NCBI GenBank assembly: GCA_027563935.2
Contig: CM050449.1
Span: forward strand, 79,763,178 to 79,827,177
Source: Costus lasius
Taxonomy: Eukaryota; Streptophyta; Magnoliopsida; Zingiberales; Costaceae
Direction: 5' to 3'
DNA: 64,000 bases
Position numbers and translations under genes: made by a program
Notes under the pieces: generated by a model
The model's input: the letters and a program-made list of their open reading frames with translations, nothing else
Database searches by the model: none
Told to the model about the DNA's origin: nothing
Shown here: positions 43,785 through 56,600 of the stretch, one piece after another
Position numbering within the stretch: position 1 is the first letter of the stretch
How the letters are laid out: each line of letters opens with the position of its first letter

Positions 43785-46700
43785 CTAATGGTTGAGAAAT
43801 CTCAAACCCATATTATTACAGTGCTTCTCATGCTTCTGCTGCGCCAGAGGCTTGGTAAGCGGGTCTGCCAGATTGTCATCTGTATGAACCTTGCATATTT
43901 TGATCTCGCCTCGATCAATGATCTCCCGGATCAAGTGAAACCGTCTCTGTATGTGCTTGGACTTCTGGTGCGACCGTGGTTCCTTTGCTTGTGCGATTGC
44001 TCCAGTGTTATCACAGAAGATAACCAAAGGATCTGCACTCGAAGGAATGACACCAAGTTCTCTCACGAACTTACGAATCCACACTGCCTCCTTGGATGCT
44101 TCCGAGGCTGCAACATACTCGGCTTCTGTTGTGGAATCAGCAACTGTTGACTGTTTGAAACTTTTCCACACCACTGCTCCACCATTCAAGCTAAAAACAT
44201 AGCCTGATTGCGATCGGAAATCATCCTGGTCCGACTGGAATGAAGCGTCGGTATATCCTTCAATACTGAGTTCTTCCTGACCACCATATATCAAGAACAT
44301 ATCTTTGGTCCTCCGCAGATATTTTAAAATGTTCTTGACCGCAATCCAGTGCGCCACACCTGGATTACTTTGGAATCGACTGGTCACGCTTAACCCGTAA
44401 GCGACGTCAGGGCGAGTACACAACATCGCATACATAATGGACCCAATAGCCGAAGCATAAGGCGTATTGTCCATTTCATCTTTCTCAGTCTGTGTTTGTG
44501 GACACTGACTCTTCGAAAGATTCAGACCATGTCTGACTGGAAGATATCCACGTTTAGAATTCTCTAAATGGAATCTTTCCAGGACTTTATCGATGTAAGT
44601 ACTCTGGCACAGCCCGAGAAGCCTCTTAGATCTATCCCGGTAGATCTTCACACCTAATACATAGGCTGCTTCTCCTAGATCTTTCATCTGGAAACATTTT
44701 CCTAACCATGCTTTAACAGCATGCATTTCTGGAATATCATTTCCAATGATCAAGATGTCATCGACGTAGAGGACTAGGAATGTAATCACGCTCCCACTAA
44801 ACCTCTTATATACACACGGGTCATCTTCGTTCTTGATGAAACCAAACTCAGAGATTGATTCATCAAAACGAATATTCCAACTTCTAGATGCTTGTTTAAG
44901 TCCATAAATGGACTTCTTTAACTTGCATATTTTATGACGATCTGATGGATTCGTGAAACCTTCAGGTTGTGTCATATACACATCCTCATCCAGATTTCCA
45001 TTAAGGAAAGCTGTTTTCACATCCATCTGCCAGATCTCATAATCGTAATATGCAGCTATCGCGAAAAGAATCCGAATAGACTTGAACATGGCTACAGGTG
45101 AGAAAGTTTCATCATAATCTATCCCGTAGATTTGTTTGAAACCTTTCGCAACTAGCCTGCCTTTATAGGTAACCACGTTACCATCCATGTCAATCTTCTT
45201 CTTGAAGATCCATTTACAGCCTATAGGGATTACTCCCGGAGGCGGATCAACCAAATCCCAGACTTGGTTATCTGACATGGAGTCCATCTCGGCTCGCATA
45301 GCTTCAAGCCATCTTGCTGACTCCGGTCCACTGACCGCATCCGCATAAGTGAGGGGTTCATCATTATTAATGATGTAGACTCCGTCATAGCGCTCAGGCT
45401 GTCGACGGATCCTTCCCGATCTTCGCGGTTCCCGTGATATCTGAGCCTCAGGTTGTTCATTAACCTGATTTACCGGCTCAGGCTCATCCAACTGTGCTTG
45501 ACTACTTTGTCCTTCCTCTGGATTCTCATCCAGCCTTATTTCTCTCCCACTGGCCTCTTGCAGAAGAAACTCCTTCTCAAGAAATATGGCCGTCCGAGCA
45601 ACAAATACTTTGTTCTCTTTGGGATCGTAGAAATAATAACCCTTAGTTTCCTTAGGGTAACCGACAAATATACATTTCTCAGATCTGCTCTCCAGTTTCC
45701 CAGAGGCGAGCTTTTTGACATAAGCCTCGCAACCCCAGATCCTGATAAATGTCAAGCTTGGCTGTTTCCCATACCATAACTCATATGGCGTCTTAGAAAC
45801 TGCCTTGGATGGCACTCGGTTTAGTACCTTTGCAGCTGTTTCCAGTGCAAAACCCCAAAAGGAGTATGGAAGAGTAGCCTGACTCATCATAGAACGAACC
45901 ATATCAAGTAACGTTCTATTTCTCCTCTCGGACACACCATTCCATTGCGGTGTTCCTGGCGGAGTGAGCTGTGAGATAATCCCACACTCCTTTAGATAGT
46001 CAGTAAACGCATGACTTAGGTATTCTCCACCTCGATCAGAACGAAGTGCCTTGATATTTCGGCCTAACTGATTTTGTACTTCATTTTTGAACTCTTTGAA
46101 CTTGTCAAAAGATTCACTTTTATGTCTCATCAGATAGACATACCCATACCTACTGAAATCATCAGTAAAGGTAATGAAGTACTGATAGCCACCTCTGGCA
46201 TGTTTACTAAATGGCCCACACACATCACTGTGTATGAGGTCAAGTAAACCTGAAGCCCTTTGACCTTTATTTGGAAAAGGTGACTTCGTCATTTTACCCA
46301 TCAAACAAGCTTTGCATGTATCAATCTCCTCATAGGAGAATGATCCCAGCAGTCCATGATCATGCAACCGCTTAATGCGTTTCTCGTTTATATGGCCTAA
46401 ACGACTATGCCATAGCAAGGTGCTGTCATCAGCATTCTTGGCTTTCTTATTATCAATGTTATGTATAGAACTTTCCATGTCCAACATGTATAACTCATTG
46501 TTAATTGAACCAGTAGCATAAACAATATTACCATAAGATAAAACACACTTTGAAATATTGCATTCAAAGGCAAATCCTTTCCTGACAAGAGCAGGAATGG
46601 AGATAATATTTTTAGTTATACTGGGAACAAAATAACAACTGTTTAGTTCCAATACAAGTCCAGATGGTAAAGAAATGAAATAGTCTCCTACAGCAACAGC

Positions 46701-47669
46701 AGCAACCCGTGCCCCGTTTCCAACGCGTAGGTCTACCTCATGCTGTCCCACCTGTCTTCTTCTCTTGAGTTCCTGTACATTTGAACAAATGTGAACTCCA
46801 CATGCAGTGTCCAACACCCATGAAATAGAAGAAGATGAAACCATGACTTCCGTCATGTATATACCTGAGCCAGAAGCGATGCTTCCCCTCTTATCTCCTT
46901 GGAGCGCTTTACAGTCCTTTTTCCAGTGACCCAGCTGGCCACAGTGGAAACACCTGTTGTCCTTCGCCCGCTTCACCTTTTGTTTCAGAGCCTTACTGTA
47001 GTTCTTGACAGGGGCCTTGCCCTTCTTCCCCTTCTTCTTGTTCCTAGAAGGAACCAGTAAGACAGAGGTTGAAGGCTTTCCCTTCAGAGTTTCCTCAGTA
47101 GTCAAGAGCATATTCAGCAGCTCTGCCGGAGTACAATCGATTTTGTTCATATTAAAGTTAATAATGAACGCATCGAAAGAGGGCGGGAGAGACTGCAGAA
47201 TTATGTCTACAGCAAGCCCCTGGTTAATGGTATGCCCCAGTTTCTCTAGAGCCTCCTTGTGCCCAATCATCTTGAGCACGTGAGCTCCAACTGGGCTCCC
47301 TTCAGCCAGTTTGCTCTGAAAGAAGAGCTTCGTCAGATTATAGCGTTCTGTCCTCGCCTGTGCAGCATACAGCATCTTGAGGTTCGCTATAATCTCTATA
47401 GCCGACATATCCTCATGCTGACGCTGCAGCGGTGGTGTCATAGACGCTAGCATCAGGCAAGCGACATCAATGCTATCATTGACATGCTTTTCATAGGCTT
47501 CACGAACCGCCCTTGCGGCGTTCGGAGCGGGTTGAGGCGGCACAGCCGTCTCGAGGACATACAGTTTCCTCTCAGCCTTAAGAACGATCTTAAGGTGTCC
47601 GAACCAGTCAGAGAAGTTCGGCCCAGCAAACTTCTCCCTTTCCAGTAGGGATCGCACATTGAAGCTCAT
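43785..47669 (-). CDS. F1 copy D gag-pol polyprotein, intact 1,294 aa
   Basis: Open from MSFNVRS to the stop after GLRFLNH with no break. All zinc knuckle, LDTACG, DD35E, YVDD and RNase H residues listed for copy B are present. Private changes include NQGLAVDII for NQELAVDII in gag, KVKRAKDNR for KVKRSKDNR before the zinc knuckle, and RELGVIPSS for RELGVVPSS near the end. The protein is potentially functional, but the 5' LTR that should drive it is interrupted by copy E. Expression from its own promoter is therefore doubtful: the U3 start of D is now about 10 kb from its R-U5. Confidence 0.95.
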   Translation of the reverse strand: MSFNVRSLLEREKFAGPNFSDWFGHLKIVLKAERKLYVLETAVPPQPAPNAARAVREAYEKHVNDSIDVACLMLASMTPPLQRQHEDMSAIEIIANLKMLYAAQARTERYNLTKLFFQSKLAEGSPVGAHVLKMIGHKEALEKLGHTINQGLAVDIILQSLPPSFDAFIINFNMNKIDCTPAELLNMLLTTEETLKGKPSTSVLLVPSRNKKKGKKGKAPVKNYSKALKQKVKRAKDNRCFHCGQLGHWKKDCKALQGDKRGSIASGSGIYMTEVMVSSSSISWVLDTACGVHICSNVQELKRRRQVGQHEVDLRVGNGARVAAVAVGDYFISLPSGLVLELNSCYFVPSITKNIISIPALVRKGFAFECNISKCVLSYGNIVYATGSINNELYMLDMESSIHNIDNKKAKNADDSTLLWHSRLGHINEKRIKRLHDHGLLGSFSYEEIDTCKACLMGKMTKSPFPNKGQRASGLLDLIHSDVCGPFSKHARGGYQYFITFTDDFSRYGYVYLMRHKSESFDKFKEFKNEVQNQLGRNIKALRSDRGGEYLSHAFTDYLKECGIISQLTPPGTPQWNGVSERRNRTLLDMVRSMMSQATLPYSFWGFALETAAKVLNRVPSKAVSKTPYELWYGKQPSLTFIRIWGCEAYVKKLASGKLESRSEKCIFVGYPKETKGYYFYDPKENKVFVARTAIFLEKEFLLQEASGREIRLDENPEEGQSSQAQLDEPEPVNQVNEQPEAQISREPRRSGRIRRQPERYDGVYIINNDEPLTYADAVSGPESARWLEAMRAEMDSMSDNQVWDLVDPPPGVIPIGCKWIFKKKIDMDGNVVTYKGRLVAKGFKQIYGIDYDETFSPVAMFKSIRILFAIAAYYDYEIWQMDVKTAFLNGNLDEDVYMTQPEGFTNPSDRHKICKLKKSIYGLKQASRSWNIRFDESISEFGFIKNEDDPCVYKRFSGSVITFLVLYVDDILIIGNDIPEMHAVKAWLGKCFQMKDLGEAAYVLGVKIYRDRSKRLLGLCQSTYIDKVLERFHLENSKRGYLPVRHGLNLSKSQCPQTQTEKDEMDNTPYASAIGSIMYAMLCTRPDVAYGLSVTSRFQSNPGVAHWIAVKNILKYLRRTKDMFLIYGGQEELSIEGYTDASFQSDQDDFRSQSGYVFSLNGGAVVWKSFKQSTVADSTTEAEYVAASEASKEAVWIRKFVRELGVIPSSADPLVIFCDNTGAIAQAKEPRSHQKSKHIQRRFHLIREIIDRGEIKICKVHTDDNLADPLTKPLAQQKHEKHCNNMGLRFLNH

Positions 47670-49466
47670 GGTGTTCGTTGCTGCAGGAATCTACAACAAT
47701 GCAAGAACAGCAAGGTCAGTATCAATGTTCAGAATCAATCCAGGACTTAAGAAAGATTCTTTTTCTCACTATTTTGTCTGACTGAAAAATCCAGTAAACA
47801 GTCCGAAAGAGTAACACTCTTTTAGTGAGATGGGATCCAGATTTCATACTTGGTCTCCGCGTCCCGCTCAGGCGAGATAAGATGCACAGAGATGACAAGC
47901 ATTAATTTCTAGTAGGCTGTCCCAGCCAATCGCCAACCCATGCGATTCCCCTTCATCTGGGCAATCCAGCAGACTGTGCCAACTGAGTTGGTACAACACA
48001 GTCTCTGATCCCACAGATGGCTGCCTCCATGCGCTACCATATGCGCCACATATGTAGCCTACATGGTCAAGCTGACCCGACCTACTCCCTGGACCACCAC
48101 GTGCTATGCTGAGCAACGAGAAGCGATAAATCCCTTCTCTGTAACACGCAGGTGAAATCCCGCACCGTCTGAAGATAGATGGACGTGCCCACTGAGTGGG
48201 TACAACACGGCTCCAACGATAATCAGAACAGTGAGGTTTCGCGTCAGAAGGCTTACGAGCTTGATATGTTAGCGTTGGATTTTAACGGTCCTTTTATCTT
48301 CTTCACTATCATGCAATTCCTATGGTGATAGCAGAAGATAAACTCATGCAGTTCTAATTATATAAGCAATAAAAAGAAAGCATGGATCTTATGTGGTAAA
48401 AGCCCAAAGCCTAAGTAAGACCTTAAGATACTTAAGTCTTCACTTGCTCTTCTTGGGACTTTTGCATCTCATCTGGTCCAACCCAGGGCCCTAGCGCCAA
48501 GAGCACCTCAGGTGCGCCACCAGCTGAATGCCCCTCTAGGAAGTGTGCCTTTGTGCTCTTGTCTAATCAAATACAATTTGATCTATCTAGACAAGTTTGA
48601 CTCACAGGTCAATTATACAATCAATGAATTAAAAAGTGAATCGCAGATCACAAAATAATAATTTACCAGGCTCGCAGGCCCCAGCACAGCACACAATAAA
48701 AGGGCAACCCACATAAGATGAAATAAACAAGCATCATGGCATCATTCAATCAACATGTGATCCATTACAAAGAAAATAAAATTTTTGAAAACCCCATTGG
48801 CATCAATTTTAATTTTCTTATAAGCCCTACAACCTTACAATGGTCCATTGATAGGGATCCACTCATCCAACTAGTCAGATCCTCTGCCCTTGCATGCACC
48901 AAGTCCTAACTGACTCGAGTTGACCTAATGGTCAACCATGCATGCGCCAAGGGCTGAACAACCCTCATGAGTTCTGGCAAGCGGGTGTGACCCCGGGCCT
49001 AACTCATGTGTGTTCATTGAGTTGTCTCAACCAGACCTCGCTACACGCCTAAGATGCAATCGACCTATGGCCACCTCGTGCTTGTGCACAGGTGCCATCT
49101 GGTCGATCCATCTAGGCTGTCAGATGGTCTGATCAGACTAGTGGATCTAACTTAGAGGTGACTTCAACCCCATCAACCCATCTAAGGGTTTATAGTAGGC
49201 GCCACTTAGATCTAGTGAGGCGCGCAAGATGTAATGAATTTTACAAAGACATTCAACAAGCGCCATCAAGAAACATGCGCCAAGAATCATACAAGTAATA
49301 ACATGTAGTTTCGCATGTTGACATTAGATCTATCCATTAGCGCAAACATATGATATCAATCATGCGCCAACATCTAATGACTAGCATGTATTCATGGTGA
49401 TGATAGATCTACAACAATGGCGCAAACATGGATCACTAAAGCAATCATAAGATTCATGCATAACCC
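47670..49466 (-). other. 5' untranslated leader of copy D
   Basis: Same plan as the other F1 leaders, with pre-gag hairpin CCCAC/GTGGG at 48188-48200. Two of the CTGCG hairpins (about 48620-48680) carry changes here: one has a mismatched closing pair and one has loop CTGTGA. No gene is supported. Confidence 0.78.
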
Positions 49467-49478
49467 GCTTTGATACCA
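49467..49478 (-). other. Primer-binding site of copy D
   Basis: GCTTTGATACCA on + is TGGTATCAAAGC on -. It has the F2-type base at one position where C and E have G. Confidence 0.9.
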
Positions 49479-49480
49479 AT

Positions 49481-50176
49481 TGAAGAGTCCCCTTCAAGGG
49501 GGAGCGCAGGCAGATAAAACCCCTTTCTAGAGGGGGGCAAACCCTAGAGCATGCGGAAAATGTACTCTTCTAGGGTTTCAATAAAATCGTTTGCATGAAC
49601 ACATATATATGATCAACTTTATATGTATTGCAAAGATCAAGTTTGAGATCTTTTACCATAGCCATGATAAAGGGTGTCGGCTTGGAAGCAAGAGGGCAAG
49701 TAAGCACTCCTCCAAAGAAAACACACACTAGATGAGAGATGGCTACCCTTTAGGATCTTCCTTGTGCTAGCAAGAGATCTCCCCAAAGTTCCTTGTCGTG
49801 TGTTGATGATGAGATGTGCTTGGCCGAGAGCTACCTTGTCCAAGTCCCTCTCTTCGTCGAATGAAGGAGACAAGAGAGTAATTGGCAAATTGCGTTGAGG
49901 TTTTTCTCATTCAAGTGATGGCGTTACACTTCCAAATATGGAAGGTTATCAAGCCATGCGACCACTTGAAGAAAAACCGCCCAAGATGCCTTTAAACCTT
50001 GAACCATACGTTCACCCATGTGAACCGGTTCAAGCCAATTAGGTTCAATTCAATTCGGTTCAAAAACCCAAATTAAACCAGCCCAAGCCATGGTCTAGAT
50101 CTCTATGAACCAAACGGTTCAAGATCTAACCGTTCATCTCTTGATGCTCTTGATCTCTTCGATCTAGCATCCATAC
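49481..50176 (-). repeat. 5' LTR of copy D, U5-side part
   Basis: Runs from TGAAGAGTCCCC to CATAC, where copy E is inserted. It matches 42046-42741 with two differences seen. Confidence 0.93.
50172..50176. repeat. Target-site duplication, left of copy E
   Basis: CATAC, repeated exactly at 60092-60096. Confidence 0.95.
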
Positions 50177-51904
50177 TGTTGGGGTATGCCCTTAAGGCTA
50201 ATGTTTGAGGCCTTGGGATTGTATAAGTATCATGTAATAAACTCTTATGTTTATAAAGGCATGGTTATTATTCAGATTGCTACCTTGTCTGCTGTAATAA
50301 GTGTACTTCTGATTAATGTCTCAAAGCTGTTCAGCTAGGCTGACATGCTGTTATGTCCTTAGTCGAGATATCTTGGTGAACTTGAGACAGCCCTGATATG
50401 ATTGAGACTAATATGAGTTCTAATTTTATAGGATGCTTCGAGCATGGAATAAGATGTAGACTCATGGGTACATTGGATGTACTGGACAGACCCTACTAGG
50501 ATATTCAATTGCTTGTCACAATATGAATGATCCTTGTTTGCACTAAGTGGCACATGTCCTTTGACTTGAGATCACTTGTGTTTCTAAATGATGATTGTCA
50601 TTGTTTTGAGGTAGTTCAATATCATTTGAAACATAATGATTATAAACTATCTTGGATAATGATCATGAGTCAGGTTAGAACACTAGTGATAGATAAAGGA
50701 TTGCCGTCTCCTTGTTCAAGGAGTGTGATGTTCTAAAGGGCCCCCCTGTATGAGATGGTTGAGATAGTGTATGGCCATACCCAGATGACTATGTTCATCT
50801 GATCTGATCATGCTCATCATATTGGAGCTACAAGCTTGACATGCTTGTCCAATAAGAACATCCAGTGGCAAAGGAATCATGTAAGCCTTTTGAAATGGAT
50901 TCACACTTGTGCTGTGTTTTGGGTGTAGTCTTGGAAGACTCTTTCCTCTATATCGGGAGACAGTGATGTGTTGCTAGATACCCCTCACTGGTCGTGATAA
51001 CGTAAGTTGTCGTTACCGACATTTAAAGGAAACCCTTAGGGTCACACAAGTTGATGATATGGCTTACTTAAGTCAGATCGTGTGGACTGAATTGTTTGGG
51101 TTCAGTTTAAAGGGATATAATCTCTGATTGTAAGTGAGATCTGGTCTGATCATGTTTGATTGATTAGGGCTTGAGATCGGTAAGCTTCGATCGAGAGAAG
51201 TGATGCTAGATCGGTGAGATCAGAAGCATCAGGAGATCAACGGTTAGATCTTGAACCATTTGGTTCAGAGAGATCTAGACCATGGCTTGGGCTGGTTTCA
51301 TGTGGTCTTTGGACTAGATTGATTGAACCAAAGTGAACCAAATTCGAACCGGTTCACTTATGTGAACGCTTGGTTCGAATGGTGTTAGCGTTTTGGTTGT
51401 TGATGAGCGCATACTTCCAATTAAGGAAAGTGATCAAAGCCTCTCTTCATAACGCCTAAACGCCAAGCCGTTGAATGTGTGACTTCACTTCGCTTGGCTT
51501 TGATCATATCGAAACGGTGTGAAAAAGGAAAAGACGTGTGGAGCTCTCGGCAAGAGATTGATCTCTCATCATCCTCACGCGACAAGCACCTTTGAAGCTC
51601 TTTGCTAGCACAAGGATCTCAAAGAGTAGTCCTTGATCATCTTGTGTGTGACGACAAGGAGGAGGCCTCTTTTGTTCTCTTGATTCCAAGGCACCATCCA
51701 ATCCGATGGCTATGGTATGAACTCCCTCTTGTTCCATTCAATCGCTCGAAGTTGATCATGAAAACATATTACATGCGATTTGTGAAACCCTAGCATCTTC
51801 ATGCAAGAATGAATTATGCGCCACCCTTACATAGGGTTTTCGGCCCCCCCCCCTCTTGAAAGGGGTTTTATCCGCTTGCGCTCCCCCTAGAAGGGGACCC
51901 AACA
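50177..51904 (+). repeat. 5' LTR of copy E, 1,728 bp
   Basis: Starts TGTTGGGGTATGCC and ends GGACCCAACA before the PBS. U3 dyads: GTTCAC-TTAT-GTGAAC (51352-51367) and CTTCCAATTAAGGAAAG (51414-51430, imperfect). A C-run lies at 51844-51853. Confidence 0.94.
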
Positions 51905-51906
51905 AT

Positions 51907-51918
51907 TGGTATCAGAGC
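51907..51918 (+). other. Primer-binding site of copy E
   Basis: TGGTATCAGAGC, two bases after the LTR end. Confidence 0.92.
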
Positions 51919-53680
51919 TAGGTCTAATATGTTCTTATGATTGCTTTGTGTGATCCATGTATGTTTGATGCTTAGATCTATGTTTTCTCTTCATGCGATT
52001 GTACTAGTGGATAGTATGTTCATGTTGCGCATGTATGAGAGTTATCTTGGCGCTTGCTTAAGTTTCCATTTGTTGCGCATATGTTGGCGCTTGTGTTGTT
52101 TTTCTTACAAAACAAATGAACTTGCGCGCCTATCTAGATCTAAGGCCCTACTCTAAACCCTTAGATGGGTTGATGGGGTTGAAGTCACCTCTTGATTAGA
52201 TCCAACCGTCTGATCAGACCATCTGACAGCCTAGATGGATCGACCAGATGGCACCTGTGCGCAAGCATGAGGTGGCCATAGGTCGATTGCATCTTAGGCG
52301 TGTAGCGAGGTCTGGTTGAGACAACCAGTGAACACACATGAGCTAGGCCCGGGGTCACACCCGCTTGCCAGAACTCATGAGGGTTGTTCAGCCCTTGGCG
52401 CATGCATGGTTGACCGTTAGGTCAATACGGGTCAGTTAGGACTCGGTGCATGCAAGGGCAGAGGATCTGATCGGATGGATGAGTGGATCCCTATCAATGG
52501 ACCATTGTAAGGTTGTAGGGGCACATAAGGAAATTAAAATTGATGCCATGGGGTTTTTCAAAATTTAATTTCATGATTGGATCACATGTTGATTGATGCC
52601 ATGATGCTTGTCTATTTATTCTTATGTGGGCTGCCCATGTTAAATGTGTGCTGTGCTGGGGCCTGCGTGCCTGGAATTAAACTTGTAAATTAATTTGTGA
52701 TCTGCGAATCACATTTGTACTTAATTTATAATGTATAATTGACCTGCGAGTCAAACTTGTCTAGATAGATCAAATTGTATTTGATTAGACAAGAGCACAA
52801 AGGCACACATCCAAGAGGGGCATTCAGCTGGTGGCGCACCTAAGGTGCTCTTGGCGCTAGGGCCCTGGGTTGGACCAGATGAGATGCAAAAGTCCTAAGA
52901 AGAGCAAGTGAAGACTTAAGTTTCTTAAGGTCTTACTTAGGCTATGGGCTTTTACCACATAAGATCCATGCTTTCTATTTATTGCTTTTATAATTAGAAA
53001 TGCATGAGTTTATCTTCTGCTATCACCATAGGACTTGCATGATAGTCAAGAAGATAAAAGACCGGTAAAATCCAACGATAAAATATCAAGCTCGTAAGCC
53101 TTCTGACGCGAAACCTCACTGTTCTGATTATCGTTGGAGCCGTGTTGTACCCACTCAGTGGGCACGTCCATCTATCTTCAGACGGTGCTAGATTACACCT
53201 GCGTGTTACAGAGAAGGGATTTATCGCTTCTCGTTGCTCAGCATAGCATGTGGTGGTCCAGGGAGTAGGTCGGGTCAGCTTGACTATGTAGGCTACATAT
53301 GTGGCGCATATGGTAGCACATGGAGGCAGCCATCTGTGGGATCAGAGACTGTGTTGTACCAACTCAGTTGGCACAGTCTGCTGGATTGCCCAGATGAAGG
53401 GGAATCGCACGGGTTGGCGATTGGCTGGGACAGCCTACCAGAAATTAGTGCTTGTCATCTCTGTGCATCTTATCTCGCCTGAGCGGGACGCGGAGACCAA
53501 GTATGAAATCTGGATCCCATCTCACTAAAAGAGTATTACTCTTTCGGACTGTTTTATGGATTTTACAGTCAGCTAGAATAGTGAGAAAAAGGAATCATTC
53601 TTAAGTCCTGATTGATTCTTAACATTGATACTGACCTTGCTGTTCTTGCATTGTTGTAGATTCCTGCAGCAACGAACACC
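51919..53680 (+). other. 5' untranslated leader of copy E
   Basis: Carries CTGCG-loop hairpins GGC/GCC (52660-52671), TGTGAT/ATCACA (52696-52713) and TTGAC/GTCAA (52739-52754), and pre-gag hairpins at 53150-53162, 53359-53371 and 53474-53487. No gene is supported. Confidence 0.8.
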
Positions 53681-56600
53681 ATGAGCTTCAATGTGCGATC
53701 CCTACTGGAAAGGGAGAAGTTTGCTGGGCCGAACTTCTCTAACTGGTTCGGACACCTTAAGATCGTTCTTAAGGCAGAGAGGAAACTGTATGTCCTCGAG
53801 ACGGCAATACCGCCGCAGCCCGCTGCGAACGCCGCAAGGGCGGTTCGTGAAACCTATGAAAAGCACGTCAATGATAGCATTGATGTCGCTTGCCTGATGC
53901 TAGCGTCTATGACGCCACCGCTGCAGCGTCAGCATGAGGATATGTCGGCTATAGAGATCATAGCGAACCTCAAGATGCTGTATGCTGCACAGGCGAGGAC
54001 AGAACGCTATAATCTGACGAAGCTCTTCTTTCAGAGCAAACTGGCTGAAGGGAGCCCAGTGGGAGCTCACGTGCTCAAGATGATTGGGCACAAGGAGGCT
54101 CTGGAGAAACTGGGGCATACCATTAACCAGGAGCTTGCTGTAGACATCATTCTGCAGTCTCTTCCGCCTTCTTTCGATGCGTTCATCATTAACTTTAATA
54201 TGAACAAAATTGATTGTACACCGGCAGAGCTGTTGAATATGCTCTTGACTACTGAGGAAACTCTGAAGGGAAAGCCTTCAACCTCTGTCTTGATGGTTCC
54301 TTCAAGGAACAGGAAGAAGGGCAAGGCCCCTGTCAAGAACTACAGTAAGGCTCTGAAACAGAAGGTGAAGCGGTCCAAGGACAACAGGTGTTTCCACTGT
54401 GGCCAGCTGGGTCACTGGAAAAAGGACTGTAAAGTGCTCCAAGGAGATAAGAGGGGAAGCATCGCTTCTGGCTCAGGTATTTACGTGACGGAAGTCATGG
54501 TTTCATCTTCTTCTATATCATGGGTGTTGGACACTGCATGTGGAGTTCACATTTGTTCAAATGTACAGGAACTCAAGAGAAGAAGGCAGGTGGGACAGCA
54601 TGAGGTAGACCTACGCGTTGGAAACGGGGCACGGGTTGCTGCTGTTGCTGTAGGAGACTATTTCATTTCTTTACCATCTGGCATTGTATTAGAATTAAAC
54701 AGTTGTTATTTTGTACCCAGTATTACCAAGAATATTATCTCCATTCCTGCTCTTGTCAGGAAGGGTTTTTCCTTTGAATGCAAGATTTCAAAGTGTATAC
54801 TTTCTCTAGATAATATTGTGTATGCTACTGGTTCCATTAACAATGGGTTATTAATGTTGGACATGGAATATTCTATACAAAACATTGATAATAAGAAAGC
54901 CAAGTATGCTGATGACAGCACCTTGCTATGGCATAGTCGTTTAGGCCATATTAACAAGAAGCGCATTAAGCGGTTGCATGATCATGGACTGCTGGGATCA
55001 TTCTCCTATGAGGAGATTGATACATGCAAAGCTTGTTTAATGGGCAAAATGACGAAGTCTCCTTTTCCTAACAAAGGTCAAAGGGCTTCAGGTTTACTTG
55101 ACCTTATACACAGTGATGTGTGTGGGCCATTTAGTAAACATGCCAGAGGTGGCTATCAGTACTTCATTACCTTTACTGATGATTTCAGTAGGTATGGGTA
55201 TGTCTATTTAATGAGACATAAAAGTGAATCTTTTGACAAATTCAAAGAGTTCAAAAATGAAGTACAAAATCAGTTAGGCCGAAATATCAAGGCACTTCAT
55301 TCTGATCAAGGTGGTGAATACCTAAGTCATGCGTTTACTGACTATCTAAAGGAGTGTGGGATTATCTCACAGCTCACTCCGCCAGGAACACCGCAATGGA
55401 ATGGTGTGTCCGAGAGGAGAAATAGAACGTTACTTGATATGGTTCGTTCTATGATGAGTCAGGCTACTCTACCTTACTCCTTTTGGGTTTTTGCATTGGA
55501 AATAGCTGCAAACGTACTAAACCGAGTGCCATCCAAGGCAGTTTCTAAGACGCCATATGAGTTATGGTGTGGGAAACAGCCGAGCTTGACATTTATCAGG
55601 ATCTGGGGTTGCGAGGCTTATGTCAAAAAGCTCGCCTCTGGGAAACTGGAGAGCAGATCTGAGAAATGTATATTTGTCGGTTACCCTAAGGAAACTAAGG
55701 GTTATTATTTCTACGATCCCAAAGAGAACAAAGTATTTGTTGCTCGGACGGCCATATTTCTTGAGAAGGAGTTTCTTCTGCAAGAGGCCAGTGGGAGAGA
55801 AATAAAGCTGGATGAGATTCCAGAAGAGGGACAAAGTAGTCAAGCACAGTTGGATGTGCCTGAGCCGGAAGATCAGGTTACTCAGCAACCTGAGGCTCAA
55901 ATATCACGGGAACCGCGAAGATCGGGAAGGATCCGTCGTCAGCCTTAGAGCTATGACGGAGTCTACATCATTGATAATGATGAACCCCTTACTTATGCGG
56001 ATGCGGTCAGTGGACCGGAGTCAGCTAGATGGCTTGATGCTATGCGAGCCGAAATGGACTCCATGTCAGATAACCAAGTCTGGGATTTGGTTGATCCGCC
56101 TCCGGGAGTAATCCCTATAGGCTGTAAATGGATCTTCAAGAAGAAGATAGACATGGATGGTAACGTGGTTACCTATAAAGGCAGGCTAGTTGCGAAAGGT
56201 TTCAAACAAATCTACGGGATAGATTATGATGAAACTTTCTCACCTGTAGCCATGTTTAAGTCTATTCGGATTCTTTTCGCGATAGCTGCATATTACGATT
56301 ATGAGATCTGGCAGATGGATGTGAAGACAGCTTTCCTTAATGGAAATCTGGACGAGGATGTGTATATGACACAACCTGAGGGTTTCACTAATCCATCAGA
56401 TCGTCATAAAATATGCAAGTTAAAGAAGTCCATTTATGGACTTAAACAAGCATCTAGAAGCTGGAATATTCGTTTTGATGAATCAATCTCTGAGTTTGGT
56501 TTCATCAAGAACGAGGATGACCCGTGTGTGTATAAGAGGTTTAGTGGGAGCGTAATTACATTCCTAATCCTCTACGTCGATGATATCTTAATCATTGGAA

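Noticed and set aside
50527..50736. Sense-strand frame of about 69 codons in the E LTRs, also seen in C and D
   Set aside because: In A and B an extra T in the TGTTTTCT run breaks it, so it is not conserved in the family.
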